A stretch of DNA of 64,000 bases from Anaerolineales bacterium (GCA_014379595.1 JACMLM010000040.1:1-64000), one strand, 5' to 3'; counted from the first letter of the stretch, positions 53,252 to 61,779 are shown. Numbers and translations are program-made. Notes: a model not told the origin generated them from the sequence alone.

Positions 53252-53435
53252 GGTTCAATTAGGTTTTGTAATTATGTTCCACAATGTGAACGACAGTTCC
53301 ATTTTCTGTCCATCATTTAACATAACGATCAGACTCGGCGATTTGTTCTATATGAGAAGCCGCCACTAGGGGAACCTATACTTTACAGCCGGTGTATCTA
53401 TATCAGAAATGAATAATAGATCAAGGAGATGTTTA

Positions 53436-54458
53436 ATGAACTTAGGTTCCTATCTGAAATGGTTTTTTGTATTGATTTTTTTGAGTGCTTGCGCAAAAAG
53501 CGAGCCGTCGGTAAAGGCCACTGAAACTCTTGCGCCGCCAGAACCATTACCAACAGAGTCTGTGTTGCCTACTGCCCAGCTTCCAGATTCTGCAATTGAC
53601 CTTAACTTGCTCTCAGGCAAGATCGTATACTCTTCTGAAGGGGATATTTTTGTTGTAAATGCCGATGGAACTGGAAGGACACAAATAACTGATCACCCGG
53701 CAGAAGACTTCGATCCGGTCTGGTCGCCTGACGGTACACAAATCGCCTTTCGCACTCATCGTGATGGTGACGAAGAAGTCTATCTCATGAACGCGGATGG
53801 TTCGGATCAGCGTAATTTGTCAAACGCCCCTCGAACCGATTATTCCCCTGCCTGGTCACCGGATGGGCAATGGATTGCGTTCCTCTCCGACCGCACCGGC
53901 AACCATGGTATTTGGGTCATCAAACCTGATGGTTCGGGTCTTCGTCAAGTAACGGAGATTCCTGGCATATCGGAATACCCTACTTGGTCGCCTGACAGTA
54001 GCCGGATCGCCTTCCATTGCACCTTTGGTCGCATCCTTTCAACCGGCTCGGGCGACTTCGAAATCTGTGTCGTCAATTTCGATGGCACAGAACTAATTCA
54101 GTTAACCGATACCCCTGGCTCAAACAAATTGCCAGCTTGGTCACCCGATGGGACAAGACTGGCATTCGAATCAGATCGAGATGGCTGGCCCACTCTTCCT
54201 GATTATGAACCGCTTGGTTATGATGCGGGTGATTTTGGCGATTCTGAGATATACATCATGAACATTGATGGGTCAGAACAGGTTAATTTGACGAATAACC
54301 CTCGCGAAGGTGATACCTTTCCAGCGTGGTCGCGCGATGGTCACCTTGTGTTCTCCCGTTACGGCTGCCTGATGGTGATGAATGATGATGGTTCGGGGGT
54401 TGTTCAAATCGTTGGATGCATAGAAGGAGGACAGTTCCCAGATTGGTATCAGCCATAA
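53436..54458 (+). CDS. TolB-like WD40/PD40 beta-propeller lipoprotein
   Basis: A signal peptide ends in the lipobox FLSAC, so the mature protein should be membrane-anchored. About six PD40 repeats follow, each with a WSPDG core (PVWSPDGTQIAF, PAWSPDGQWIAF, PTWSPDSSRIAF, PAWSPDGTRLAF, PAWSRDGHLVF) and an NADG or NxDGS strand. The repeats should close one beta-propeller for protein or ligand binding. The ATG at 53436 is chosen because AAGGAG lies seven bases upstream; 53409 is an alternative. Function is unknown. Confidence 0.88.
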   Translation: MNLGSYLKWFFVLIFLSACAKSEPSVKATETLAPPEPLPTESVLPTAQLPDSAIDLNLLSGKIVYSSEGDIFVVNADGTGRTQITDHPAEDFDPVWSPDGTQIAFRTHRDGDEEVYLMNADGSDQRNLSNAPRTDYSPAWSPDGQWIAFLSDRTGNHGIWVIKPDGSGLRQVTEIPGISEYPTWSPDSSRIAFHCTFGRILSTGSGDFEICVVNFDGTELIQLTDTPGSNKLPAWSPDGTRLAFESDRDGWPTLPDYEPLGYDAGDFGDSEIYIMNIDGSEQVNLTNNPREGDTFPAWSRDGHLVFSRYGCLMVMNDDGSGVVQIVGCIEGGQFPDWYQP

Positions 54459-54492
54459 AATTTTGCGACTGCTGGAATAATCTCTTTCGCGT

Positions 54493-55491
54493 TCACTGGT
54501 TGTGCACTACAGTGATAACCACATTGCCTTTTTTCAGTCCAGCGTCTACATATCTATGTGCTTCGACGATCTGTTCCAGTGGATAACGTCTGTCAATAAC
54601 TGGTTTTATTTTCCCATTTTCGATTAGCTCTTTAAGCGCAAGCAGATTCTCAGTAGTATAACCACCTGTCCAAGTGACCACTTTCTTGTTATTACCCTTC
54701 AAAGCCCATTGCATCCAAATCCTATCAAACAGTTTAGGGTTGGCGTTTAGAAAGAGCCCATTTTCATTGAGTGATCTTAAACTTCCTGAAAACGGACTCT
54801 TGTCGAAAGTATCAATTATTACATCGTACAACTTCCCGCTTTTGGTGTAGTCTTCTTTGGTGTAATCAATGACATGATCAGCACCAATTGAGCGCAGCAT
54901 TTCCAACTTCGACATGTGGTCCACGCCGGTCACTTCTGCTCCATATAGTTTTGCAAATTGGACTGAATACGTGCCGATACTACCGCCTGCACCAACGATC
55001 AAAACTTTTTGTCCACGCTGAATATTTGCTGTTTTCATAGAATGCAGAGCTTCGAGTCCGCCAAACGGTACAGCGGCAGCTTCTTCATAACTCAAGTTGA
55101 TAGGTTTTTTCGCAAAGACTCCATCGAAGATTGAAGAGTTTTCAGTCAGGCACATATATTCGGCATAGGTTCCCATCTTAAGCCCTGTATATCCAAAAAC
55201 CTGATCACCCGGCTGATAACCAGTTACATCTTTGCCAACGGATTCGATCTCTCCGGCAAACTCTGTTCCAAGTATGGTTATTCGAGTTGGTTTTAGGAAA
55301 CCAATATAGAGCCGCAGAGGAATCACATACAAGGGGGGCAGTTTAAGCCTTCGGAATTCGGTATCCGGAGTCCCTGCGGTTGCAGCATGTATTTTGATCA
55401 GGACTTCATTATCTTTAGGAGTCGGTTTTTCTATCTCTCGAAGATGAAGACCATCCGGCGAGCCATATTTCGTCCATATAATTGCTTTCAT
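54493..55491 (-). CDS. NAD(P)-dependent alcohol dehydrogenase / quinone reductase (MDR family)
   Basis: Medium-chain dehydrogenase/reductase of the zinc-free quinone oxidoreductase type. The 332 residues have a GroES-like N-terminal domain (GTEFAGEIESVGKDV) and a Rossmann domain with VGAGGSIGTYSVQFAKLYGAEV and GADHVIDYTKEDY (motifs only). No structural-zinc cysteine cluster is visible. It is a paralogue of the next gene upstream on the same strand, 49 bases away, suggesting tandem duplication. Confidence 0.9.
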   Translation of the reverse strand: MKAIIWTKYGSPDGLHLREIEKPTPKDNEVLIKIHAATAGTPDTEFRRLKLPPLYVIPLRLYIGFLKPTRITILGTEFAGEIESVGKDVTGYQPGDQVFGYTGLKMGTYAEYMCLTENSSIFDGVFAKKPINLSYEEAAAVPFGGLEALHSMKTANIQRGQKVLIVGAGGSIGTYSVQFAKLYGAEVTGVDHMSKLEMLRSIGADHVIDYTKEDYTKSGKLYDVIIDTFDKSPFSGSLRSLNENGLFLNANPKLFDRIWMQWALKGNNKKVVTWTGGYTTENLLALKELIENGKIKPVIDRRYPLEQIVEAHRYVDAGLKKGNVVITVVHNQ

Positions 55492-55540
55492 AAAGGCATC
55501 CTTCCGTATTCTTTATCTACGGTAGAGGGCATGGATGGTT

Positions 55541-56500
55541 TCATACCATTGTTATAACGACTTTCCCTTTGGCATGTCCATCACTAACATAGCGCATCGC
55601 TTCAGGAATTTCATTGAAAGAATACTTTCTATCAATTACAGGACGGATTTTGCCAGTGGTACAAAGCTCTGTAATGGCAAGCAGATCTTTTTTATTCTGC
55701 GGAACCATTAAGATTCGTGGGCTCTTGCCAGTCATTTTTTTAATCAAGGGTCCAATGAGCAAAATCTGAAAAAGTGTGGAAACAGAACCTCCAACAAAGA
55801 AAGCAGTTCCGTTAGGCTTTAACGCGCGTGCATATGCAAAAACAGAGCGATGTGCGATCACATCAAGAATCAAATCATATTTATTCCTATTATTGGTGAA
55901 ATTCTCTTTGTTGTAATCAATTACATGGTCTGCACCAAGCGAGCGGATAAAGTCCAGCTTGCCCGTATTATCCACGCCAGTCACTTCCGCGCCATAAAGT
56001 TTGGCAAGCTGAACAGCAAATATTCCTGCGCTGCCGCCTGCACCGTTGATCAAAACTTTTTGACCTGGTTGAACCTTCCCTTTTTCGCGAATCCCATTCA
56101 GTGCGATCACCCCTCCTTGTGGAATTGCAGCCGCTTCATCGAAAGTTAGGCTGGCTGGTTTCAATGCCATGGTTTTTCCGTTAGTGCAAACATACTCTGC
56201 AAAGCCGCCATGATATCCAGGAATTTCGCCAAATATTTCATCGCCCACCTTAAACTGTGTATTGTTTTTCCCTACGGCTTCAACTCGCCCAGCAATGTCT
56301 GACCCAAGTATATTATTCTGGGACAGTCCTCCGATGCGAGTGTACAACGGCTTGCCTATCAGCCCTTCTCTGTCAGCGCCATTTATGGATACTACATGAA
56401 TCTTGATCAGTATTTCATCATCTGTTGGAACCGGCTTTGGTATATCTGTAATATGAAGAACATCGGGTGAGCCATAATTGTGATGGACAACCGCTTTCAC
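55541..56500 (-). CDS. NAD(P)-dependent alcohol dehydrogenase / quinone reductase (MDR family)
   Basis: The 319 residues have the same layout as the neighbour at 54493: LGSDIAGRVEAVGKN, NGAGGSAGIFAVQLAKLYGAEV and GADHVIDYNKENF. The Rossmann halves of the two proteins are clearly closer to each other than their C-terminal halves. It reduces quinones, enones or aldehydes with NADPH in related enzymes. Its start overlaps the stop of the zinc-ribbon protein gene by four bases, so the two are co-translated. Confidence 0.9.
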   Translation of the reverse strand: MKAVVHHNYGSPDVLHITDIPKPVPTDDEILIKIHVVSINGADREGLIGKPLYTRIGGLSQNNILGSDIAGRVEAVGKNNTQFKVGDEIFGEIPGYHGGFAEYVCTNGKTMALKPASLTFDEAAAIPQGGVIALNGIREKGKVQPGQKVLINGAGGSAGIFAVQLAKLYGAEVTGVDNTGKLDFIRSLGADHVIDYNKENFTNNRNKYDLILDVIAHRSVFAYARALKPNGTAFFVGGSVSTLFQILLIGPLIKKMTGKSPRILMVPQNKKDLLAITELCTTGKIRPVIDRKYSFNEIPEAMRYVSDGHAKGKVVITMV

Positions 56501-57219
56501 GTTGTTTTCCTTTCACGCAAGGTGATATCTATAAAATCATAAACTGTTTTTTCTCCTGCCGTATACCCCTCAACAGCTAACCCGACTAATCCCTTGCGGA
56601 AATAACCGTGTTCAACTTCATGTACGACTTGTCCATTGATCAAAAACGTAAAATGCGTTTCACGCGCGATGACTTCGAGCTGATTGACCCCATTTGGTTT
56701 GATCTTATCTGTTCGTGTCCAATCCACGATATTCACCCATTGGCTATCTCTTTGCAGTGAAACAGCAAAGAACTGCTGATCTGTCATGCGAAATGAATAA
56801 TAATTCTCGTTGTCCTTAACTTTGAAGATCACTGCCCAGCCACTGCCTGCTTTACTCCCTTTGATATGTTTACAGTTGACGGTGAGGTGAAAATCTGAGA
56901 CCTCATAAGCCGTTAACCAAATAGGTGAAATACTATTGACTTTACCCGTTTCTAATTCCCAACGATAACGTCCATCTCCAAGAGTCCGATTTAATGTCGT
57001 GAAATATTCGCTTTGCTGGGTTCCAACCCACCAGTTATTGTCATTGGATACAAAATTATCAGATACAAGAGTAGTCCATTGTGAGCCATCTAAATCCTGC
57101 CGCAATTCTTCTGGCACGATCACCGATGTATAACAATGTGGACAACTAATAACAGAGGCGTTTCCTCTGGGTTTCACTGGCGCACCGCAAGATGGACATT
57201 GGAATGATTGTGTGATCAT
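56497..57219 (-). CDS. zinc-ribbon protein with jellyroll/concanavalin-like domain
   Basis: A CPSC...CPHC zinc ribbon (about 7-30) opens the protein, followed by about 190 residues with a DUF1080/LamG-like beta-sandwich look (DNFVSNDNNWWVG, YEVSDFHLTVNCKHIKG, YYSFRMTDQQFFAV, GLVGLAVEGYTAG). The start is the ATG at 57219; a reading to 57285 would overlap the DinB gene. I do not know a function. The absence of a signal peptide makes a secreted glycan role unlikely. Confidence 0.7.
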   Translation of the reverse strand: MITQSFQCPSCGAPVKPRGNASVISCPHCYTSVIVPEELRQDLDGSQWTTLVSDNFVSNDNNWWVGTQQSEYFTTLNRTLGDGRYRWELETGKVNSISPIWLTAYEVSDFHLTVNCKHIKGSKAGSGWAVIFKVKDNENYYSFRMTDQQFFAVSLQRDSQWVNIVDWTRTDKIKPNGVNQLEVIARETHFTFLINGQVVHEVEHGYFRKGLVGLAVEGYTAGEKTVYDFIDITLRERKTT

Positions 57220-57229
57220 AAAGCCTCGT

Positions 57230-57727
57230 TCACTTAGATATTGGGATGAGTGCGTTTGTAGCTTCTCCATAACTCCAACCGTCAAGATTTAGGGGAGTCG
57301 CTCCCAGGGCTGTGAGCATATTGCTTATTTGCTCGCGGTGTTCGGTGGCATGGTTAATGATCTGGATCATGAGCACCCACGACTCTACAAGATGACTATC
57401 CCATGCTTGGAGCTGATCTGTTAGCGGTTTTTGATTTCCTCTTGCTAACGCCAATAATCCTTCTCCACTTTTGTTTGCAGACTCCTGTAAATCGGGGAAT
57501 TCCACGGTGACTGCATCACGCCTCTCCTCGATTGGTAAAGTCAACGTTCTCAGGTAGCTTTGCTGTGCAGATACAAGATGCACCAATGTGAGGCGAATCG
57601 TCCCTTTCGTTATGGATTGAGGTTCTGCGTCGAGCTGTTCATCACTGAGAGCAAGACAGACTTCGATCATTTTTTGATTTGCCCAGTTGTTGTGCTCAAA
57701 TAACTTTTCAAGAAAACTCTCAGTCAT
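57230..57727 (-). CDS. DinB family protein
   Basis: The 165 residues form a four-helix DinB/YfiT-type metal-binding bundle, with FEHNNWANQKMIE at the start, a central LVHLVSAQQSYL (first His) and a C-terminal NHATEHREQISNML (two more His). Members include bacillithiol or mycothiol transferases, though most are uncharacterised. It lies ten bases upstream of the zinc-ribbon gene and is probably in its operon. Confidence 0.88.
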   Translation of the reverse strand: MTESFLEKLFEHNNWANQKMIEVCLALSDEQLDAEPQSITKGTIRLTLVHLVSAQQSYLRTLTLPIEERRDAVTVEFPDLQESANKSGEGLLALARGNQKPLTDQLQAWDSHLVESWVLMIQIINHATEHREQISNMLTALGATPLNLDGWSYGEATNALIPISK

Positions 57728-57749
57728 TAGTGAACTCCTGTGTTGTGAA

Positions 57750-58132
57750 TTAATATTTCTTCTTATCAGTTCTTTTTAGATTTTCAGCAACTCTGAATTT
57801 AACAATTTTTGTTATCAATTTTAAAGGCATTGGATTATCCAATGGGAATTTCAATGTACCCTGACCTGTTTCCTAAATCGATAGAGCCTCTTTGAATTCT
57901 TTATTTCCTCTGGAGCACCATAAAACGCGATATGAGTTTTCCACCCGGCAAAGTAAACCAAATATGTTCCATTCAGTGTGAAGGTTGGCATGTTATAGCT
58001 AATTTTTTCTTCTGCTTGGGGAGCAGCGGCTTTTATCGTCGCTCGCAGTTTTTCCATTATTTTTTGTAGGTCTTTGGGGAAAGATGTAATGTACTCATCA
58101 ATTGAAGTAAAACCAGCCTTTTTACTTTTCAT
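57750..58132 (-). pseudogene. frameshifted DUF1801 (YdhG-like) gene
   Basis: The intact 5' part (58132 down to about 57915) encodes MKSKKAGFTSIDEYITSFP through FYGAPEEIK, a standard DUF1801 start with AAAGGAG before the ATG. The reading then goes out of frame and stops at 57851. The next frame continues the family exactly: EFKEALSI, a TAG, then ETGQGTLKFPLDNPMP and LKLITKIVKFRVAENLKR to a TAA at 57750. One missing base near AAAGAATTC and one in-frame stop explain it. With both lesions the gene should be dead, though one could be a sequencing error. Confidence 0.85.
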
Positions 58133-58164
58133 GCGTTCTCCTTTTAGATGGTGCCGGCCAACGG

Positions 58165-58704
58165 TCATTTTCCAAAGAACTGGATAAGGTTGCCTTCATT
58201 ATCTTGTATGATTACGTTTGCTCTCTGTTCGACGGTAGCAGGAAAAGGTCCAAAGGTAATAGTCACGTTTCGTTCTTTGAGAATTGCAACCGTTTTATCG
58301 AAGTCTTCAACGATGACGCCTACTTTAAAAATTCCATGGATCAGTGTCTTATCCGCTATTGTGGGTGCAGCTTCACTAAAAGGAAGCGCATCGTCATGTT
58401 GAATCAATTCGACGATTAATCCCCCGCCTTCCAATACGATCACCGCAGCTTGGCCCGTTTTCGGAGGCTGCATGACAATCTCCAAACCAAGCTTTTCCGA
58501 ATACCAGTCTGCGCTTGCATTGATATCAGCTACGGATAAAGCAAAGAAAGCTCCAGTGGTAGTAATGAGCGATGACTCAGTTGGAATACTGGTTGGCGTC
58601 ATACTCGGTAAGGGTGTGGCGGTTGGGGTAGGAGACGTATTGGCAGCGCAAGCAGTTAAAAAGGAAACAATCAAACTAAAGACAATGAAGTTCGGCTTTG
58701 TCAT
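58165..58704 (-). CDS. VOC-domain lipoprotein
   Basis: A signal peptide with lipobox FLTAC (Cys19) and a Thr/Pro-rich linker (22-45) precede a VOC domain (about 50-179) with FALSVADINASADWYSEKLG, VELIQHDDALPF and the ending IIQDNEGNLIQFFGK. VOC proteins are usually cytosolic, so an exported, membrane-tethered one is unusual. It probably binds or converts a small molecule outside the membrane. It is upstream of the broken DUF1801 gene on the same strand. Confidence 0.85.
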   Translation of the reverse strand: MTKPNFIVFSLIVSFLTACAANTSPTPTATPLPSMTPTSIPTESSLITTTGAFFALSVADINASADWYSEKLGLEIVMQPPKTGQAAVIVLEGGGLIVELIQHDDALPFSEAAPTIADKTLIHGIFKVGVIVEDFDKTVAILKERNVTITFGPFPATVEQRANVIIQDNEGNLIQFFGK

Positions 58705-58870
58705 TAACTCTCCTTCGATAATTTTTAAACTGAGTTGTATATTGAACTTAAAATGTTAAGTAACTGTGAACAAGCCCAATAATATCACTTCCGCCCTGTC
58801 GTGATCAATTTTTGTGCATCTCTTCAAGCCAACGCTATGACCACATAAAACCAATGCTCGCTTGTAAGCA

Positions 58871-59395
58871 TCAGCGGCTGCTTCTACTCATCATACGTGA
58901 CTTTGCAGAATATAACAGCAGTACCGAGTAGATTTTATGAAATCTTAGTAATATTTGAAATACAAATCCCAGTGAAGGTTCTGCTGTTTTTGAACTTCGA
59001 ACGGGTACAACCGCAGACCCAAAATATAAACGTGTTCGAGAACCATCAGCCGCATTTAAAGGAACTATCATGAACCAGGATCGAGTACGCCCTTGAAAAT
59101 CACACATCAATATTTCATTTTCTCCTCGGCCCTCTACGTGCCATGCAGCAAATTTTTCAGTAGCTCCATCAGCCAATTGTTTCGCCTGTGCATCTGTTGA
59201 AGGTTTTGAGACAGTCCATTTTAGGATGAAACGTTCCAGCTTAAAGAGTGGGGTCGTATAAAATGCGAGGACAAATTCGGGGAATGATATCTGCCCCGGA
59301 ATTTCCGTTGTATAACAATCCACGTAGCTGCCGTTTGTTGAATAATTAGCCAGAAGCGTATTGGTTGGAACTGCGCATTTCTCAATCGAAAACAT
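58871..59395 (-). CDS. hypothetical protein, 174 residues
   Basis: The start is the ATG at 59395, because GGAGGGCAAG lies just upstream; longer readings to 59452 lack a site. The product has FPEFVLAFYTTPLFKLERFIL, a Trp-rich WFMIVPL and YFGSAVVPV, and a basic C-terminus. I do not recognise a family. It is divergent from the NmrA-like gene. The 166-base gap to 58704 shows no gene. Confidence 0.65.
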   Translation of the reverse strand: MFSIEKCAVPTNTLLANYSTNGSYVDCYTTEIPGQISFPEFVLAFYTTPLFKLERFILKWTVSKPSTDAQAKQLADGATEKFAAWHVEGRGENEILMCDFQGRTRSWFMIVPLNAADGSRTRLYFGSAVVPVRSSKTAEPSLGFVFQILLRFHKIYSVLLLYSAKSRMMSRSSR

Positions 59396-59434
59396 ATCTT
59401 GCCCTCCGTTCATGGGATAATTGCCTTTATAAGG

Positions 59435-59463
59435 ATTATATGCTTGTGTCAATTTAGGCGCAA
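59435..59463 (-). promoter_or_regulatory. promoter of the gene at 59395
   Basis: On the - strand TTGCGC (59463-59458) and a perfect TATAAT (59440-59435) are 17 bases apart, placing transcription start about 30 bases before the ATG at 59395. The same gap must hold the promoter of the divergent NmrA-like gene. Confidence 0.55.
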
Positions 59464-59500
59464 GAACTATCTCTATTATGAACAGGTTATTGCTAAACTT

Positions 59501-60340
59501 ATGATTCTCGTCACAGGTGCTGGTGGCAAAACTGGCAGGACTATTATCAAGTCACTCTCAAAAGTTGAGAATGTTTGTGCGCTCGTTTATCGCGAAGAAC
59601 ATGTTTCGATTGCTAAATCTTTTGGTGCGGAGAAAATCATCGTCGGAGACATGCATTATGAATCCGCGATCCGTTCAGCAATGCAAGGTGTGCGAAGTAT
59701 TTATCATATTTGCCCAAATATGAATCCTGAGGAGGTGGGAATTGGCAAGTTGATAATTGACTCGGCGCTCAAGAGTGGGGTAGGGCATTTCGTATATCAT
59801 TCCGTTCTGCATCCACAAACGGAGAAGATGAATCATCATTGGCAAAAGATGCGCGTAGAAGAAATGGTATTTGAATCAGGATTGCCGTTTACTATTCTGC
59901 AACCCGCGCCGTATATGCAAAATTTATTGGCGAACTGGAAAAGCTTCTTTGAAGATGGAGTCTTACGAGTCCCATATTCTGTTGAATCAAAATTCAGTTT
60001 CATTGACCTTGAGGATGTCGCCGAAGCTGCCAAGATTGTATTGACTGAGCCAAATCACAGAAATGCAGTTTATGAACTTGCTGGCATATCCCCAATGTCA
60101 CATGTTGAAGTTGCTGAAATATTGGGTCACGTTTTGAAGTGTGAGGTCCACGCTGAGAAAGAAGAAATACAAGATTGGAAATCACGAGTAACTGGAATGA
60201 CAGATTATGCAATTGAGAATCTAGTCAGAATGTTTGAGTATTATCACAAATGGGGTTTAGTTGGAAATCCGAATATGTTGAAATGGATTTTGCGAAGGGA
60301 GCCAAATTCGTTCGAGAAATTTATTTATGCAATAATTTGA
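59501..60340 (+). CDS. NmrA-like NAD(P)-binding protein
   Basis: About 280 residues with the Rossmann start MILVTGAGGKTGRTII and the NmrA/atypical short-chain layout (GDMHYESAIRSAMQGVRSIYH, key residues; HFVYHSVLHPQ; TILQPAPYMQN). Such proteins act as redox sensors or reductases. The ATG at 59501 is used because it begins the conserved fold; a longer reading has no support. A small membrane protein follows after 14 bases. Confidence 0.88.
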   Translation: MILVTGAGGKTGRTIIKSLSKVENVCALVYREEHVSIAKSFGAEKIIVGDMHYESAIRSAMQGVRSIYHICPNMNPEEVGIGKLIIDSALKSGVGHFVYHSVLHPQTEKMNHHWQKMRVEEMVFESGLPFTILQPAPYMQNLLANWKSFFEDGVLRVPYSVESKFSFIDLEDVAEAAKIVLTEPNHRNAVYELAGISPMSHVEVAEILGHVLKCEVHAEKEEIQDWKSRVTGMTDYAIENLVRMFEYYHKWGLVGNPNMLKWILRREPNSFEKFIYAII

Positions 60341-60354
60341 AGGGAATTTACAAA

Positions 60355-60879
60355 ATGTCAAATCTGAAGCCTGACGTAGATATTAAAAACCGTGGAATAA
60401 AAATATTTATTACATGTATCGCTACAGCAATGGCGCCCGCCATCTTATATCCAGGGGTTTATTTTTTTTTTTCAACTATTCAGACACCTTCTGGTGATTT
60501 TCTCACTAACCTATATCATTTTACATATTCCATGAACCAAGCAAGAGAGGAATCTATATTTCTGGGCTTTTTTGCTTTCGTTGTTGCATTTTTTCATATA
60601 TGTCTATTAGGTTTACCATTATTTTTTTTAGGCTTACGATTAAGGATGATCCGATGGTGGACTATATTCATAGCATCGTTCATTGTTGGAAGTTTGCCCT
60701 ATACCTGTTTAGTCATTTTAGCTTCTGACACCATTCCTCAAGGACATCTTGGTGAGATTTTAGGCATAACCTTCTCTGCTTTTGGTCTATTCGGTGTGAG
60801 TGGTGGGGTCGTTTTCTGGCTTTTATGGCGATATTGGATTTTGGAAAAATCATCGAATAATCTTGATGAAGAAAATTAA
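60355..60879 (+). CDS. membrane protein of unknown function
   Basis: The 174 residues hold four membrane segments (about 15-38, 62-85, 95-118, 125-150). GGGA precedes the ATG at 60355. An 11-base T run (60472-60482) in the first membrane segment could slip. Its 3' end overlaps the DUF2877 gene by 14 bases. I recognise no family; a transporter-like partner of the downstream enzyme is possible. Confidence 0.65.
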   Translation: MSNLKPDVDIKNRGIKIFITCIATAMAPAILYPGVYFFFSTIQTPSGDFLTNLYHFTYSMNQAREESIFLGFFAFVVAFFHICLLGLPLFFLGLRLRMIRWWTIFIASFIVGSLPYTCLVILASDTIPQGHLGEILGITFSAFGLFGVSGGVVFWLLWRYWILEKSSNNLDEEN

Positions 60880-61693
60880 TACTATCTCTTTTACTGAAAA
60901 GGTGAAAAATTGGTTGTCAAATTCAGGTCAACCAAAAATTTTGCATGTCTTTGACAATGCCTGCAATTTGATCAATGAAGATAGGGAAGTTTTATCTATT
61001 GTCACGCCGCAAATTGGAAATGGACCATTTAATTTAGTTGTAAATAATAAAGTTTTATTTTCAGATTATCTCAGTGTTGAGTCCCCAGTTTCTATTCTTA
61101 GTAATCAAATAGCATTAGGCGATTTGACTATCAATACAGCGAATGCAGAACTTTGGAATCCATGCCCTGCTTGGGAACTATTACATGCTAAAAGAAACGA
61201 GATTCTCAATCAACTAACCAAATTACCAATCTCCGATTACGAACCTCTTCTTCCTAATTCTCTAATCTCTAATTTCTCCTTCGCCCTTGCTAATGCTGAT
61301 ATTTCAACAGCAAAATCATTAACCTCCCAACTTGCAGGTTTAGGAATCGGACTCACTCCCTCAGGTGATGACTTTATCATGGGTGCTACATATGCAACAT
61401 GGATCATTCATCCGTTTGATATTGCCAGTGTTCTTGCTAGAGAAATAACAAACACTGCTACACCGTTAACTACGTCACTTTCGGCGACGTGGCTTAGGTC
61501 AGCGGGGAAGGGGGGTGCGGGAATTTTATGGCATAATTTTTTTGATGCTTTAATATCGGCAGATATATCGCTAATTCAAATCACAATGAATGAAATTCTT
61601 AAGGTGGGAGAAACATCAGGAGCTGATGCCTTGGCTGGGTTTGTCGGCGTTTTTAAGAGTTCGTTTGAAATAAAAAGTACTACGCCCCAATAA
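60866..61693 (+). CDS. DUF2877 / AllH family protein (oxamate carbamoyltransferase subunit-like)
   Basis: The 275-residue protein has the family hallmark GLGIGLTPSGDDFIMGA (about 165-181) and a C-terminal TSGADALAGFVGVF. DUF2877 proteins are AllH, partner of AllF (FdrA) and AllG (DUF1116). Those two are encoded at 42636 and 44318, so this is the likely third subunit although it is 15 kb away. The ATG at 60866 overlaps the membrane protein gene. Whether the three form one enzyme here is inference. Confidence 0.88.
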   Translation: MKKINTISFTEKVKNWLSNSGQPKILHVFDNACNLINEDREVLSIVTPQIGNGPFNLVVNNKVLFSDYLSVESPVSILSNQIALGDLTINTANAELWNPCPAWELLHAKRNEILNQLTKLPISDYEPLLPNSLISNFSFALANADISTAKSLTSQLAGLGIGLTPSGDDFIMGATYATWIIHPFDIASVLAREITNTATPLTTSLSATWLRSAGKGGAGILWHNFFDALISADISLIQITMNEILKVGETSGADALAGFVGVFKSSFEIKSTTPQ

Positions 61694-61709
61694 TTTTCAA
61701 TTTTCCCTC

Positions 61710-61772
61710 TTGACAAAATAGAACACTTATTCTAGAATAAAGCATTGACATATTCCTATATAGGAATATAAT
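61710..61772 (+). promoter_or_regulatory. tandem promoters with palindromic operators upstream of arsR-like gene
   Basis: Promoter 1 is TTGACA (61710-61715), 17 bases, TAGAAT (61733-61738). Promoter 2 is TTGACA (61745-61750), 16 bases, TATAAT (61767-61772). Promoter 2's spacer is a perfect 20-base palindrome, ATATTCCTATATAGGAATAT (61750-61769). Promoter 1 overlaps TTATTCTAGAATAA (61727-61740) and TAGAACACTTATTCTA (61719-61734). The last matches the VOC promoter operator at 53227 in 14 of 16 bases. Strong autoregulated promoter region. Confidence 0.8.
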
Positions 61773-61779
61773 ACTGGTT

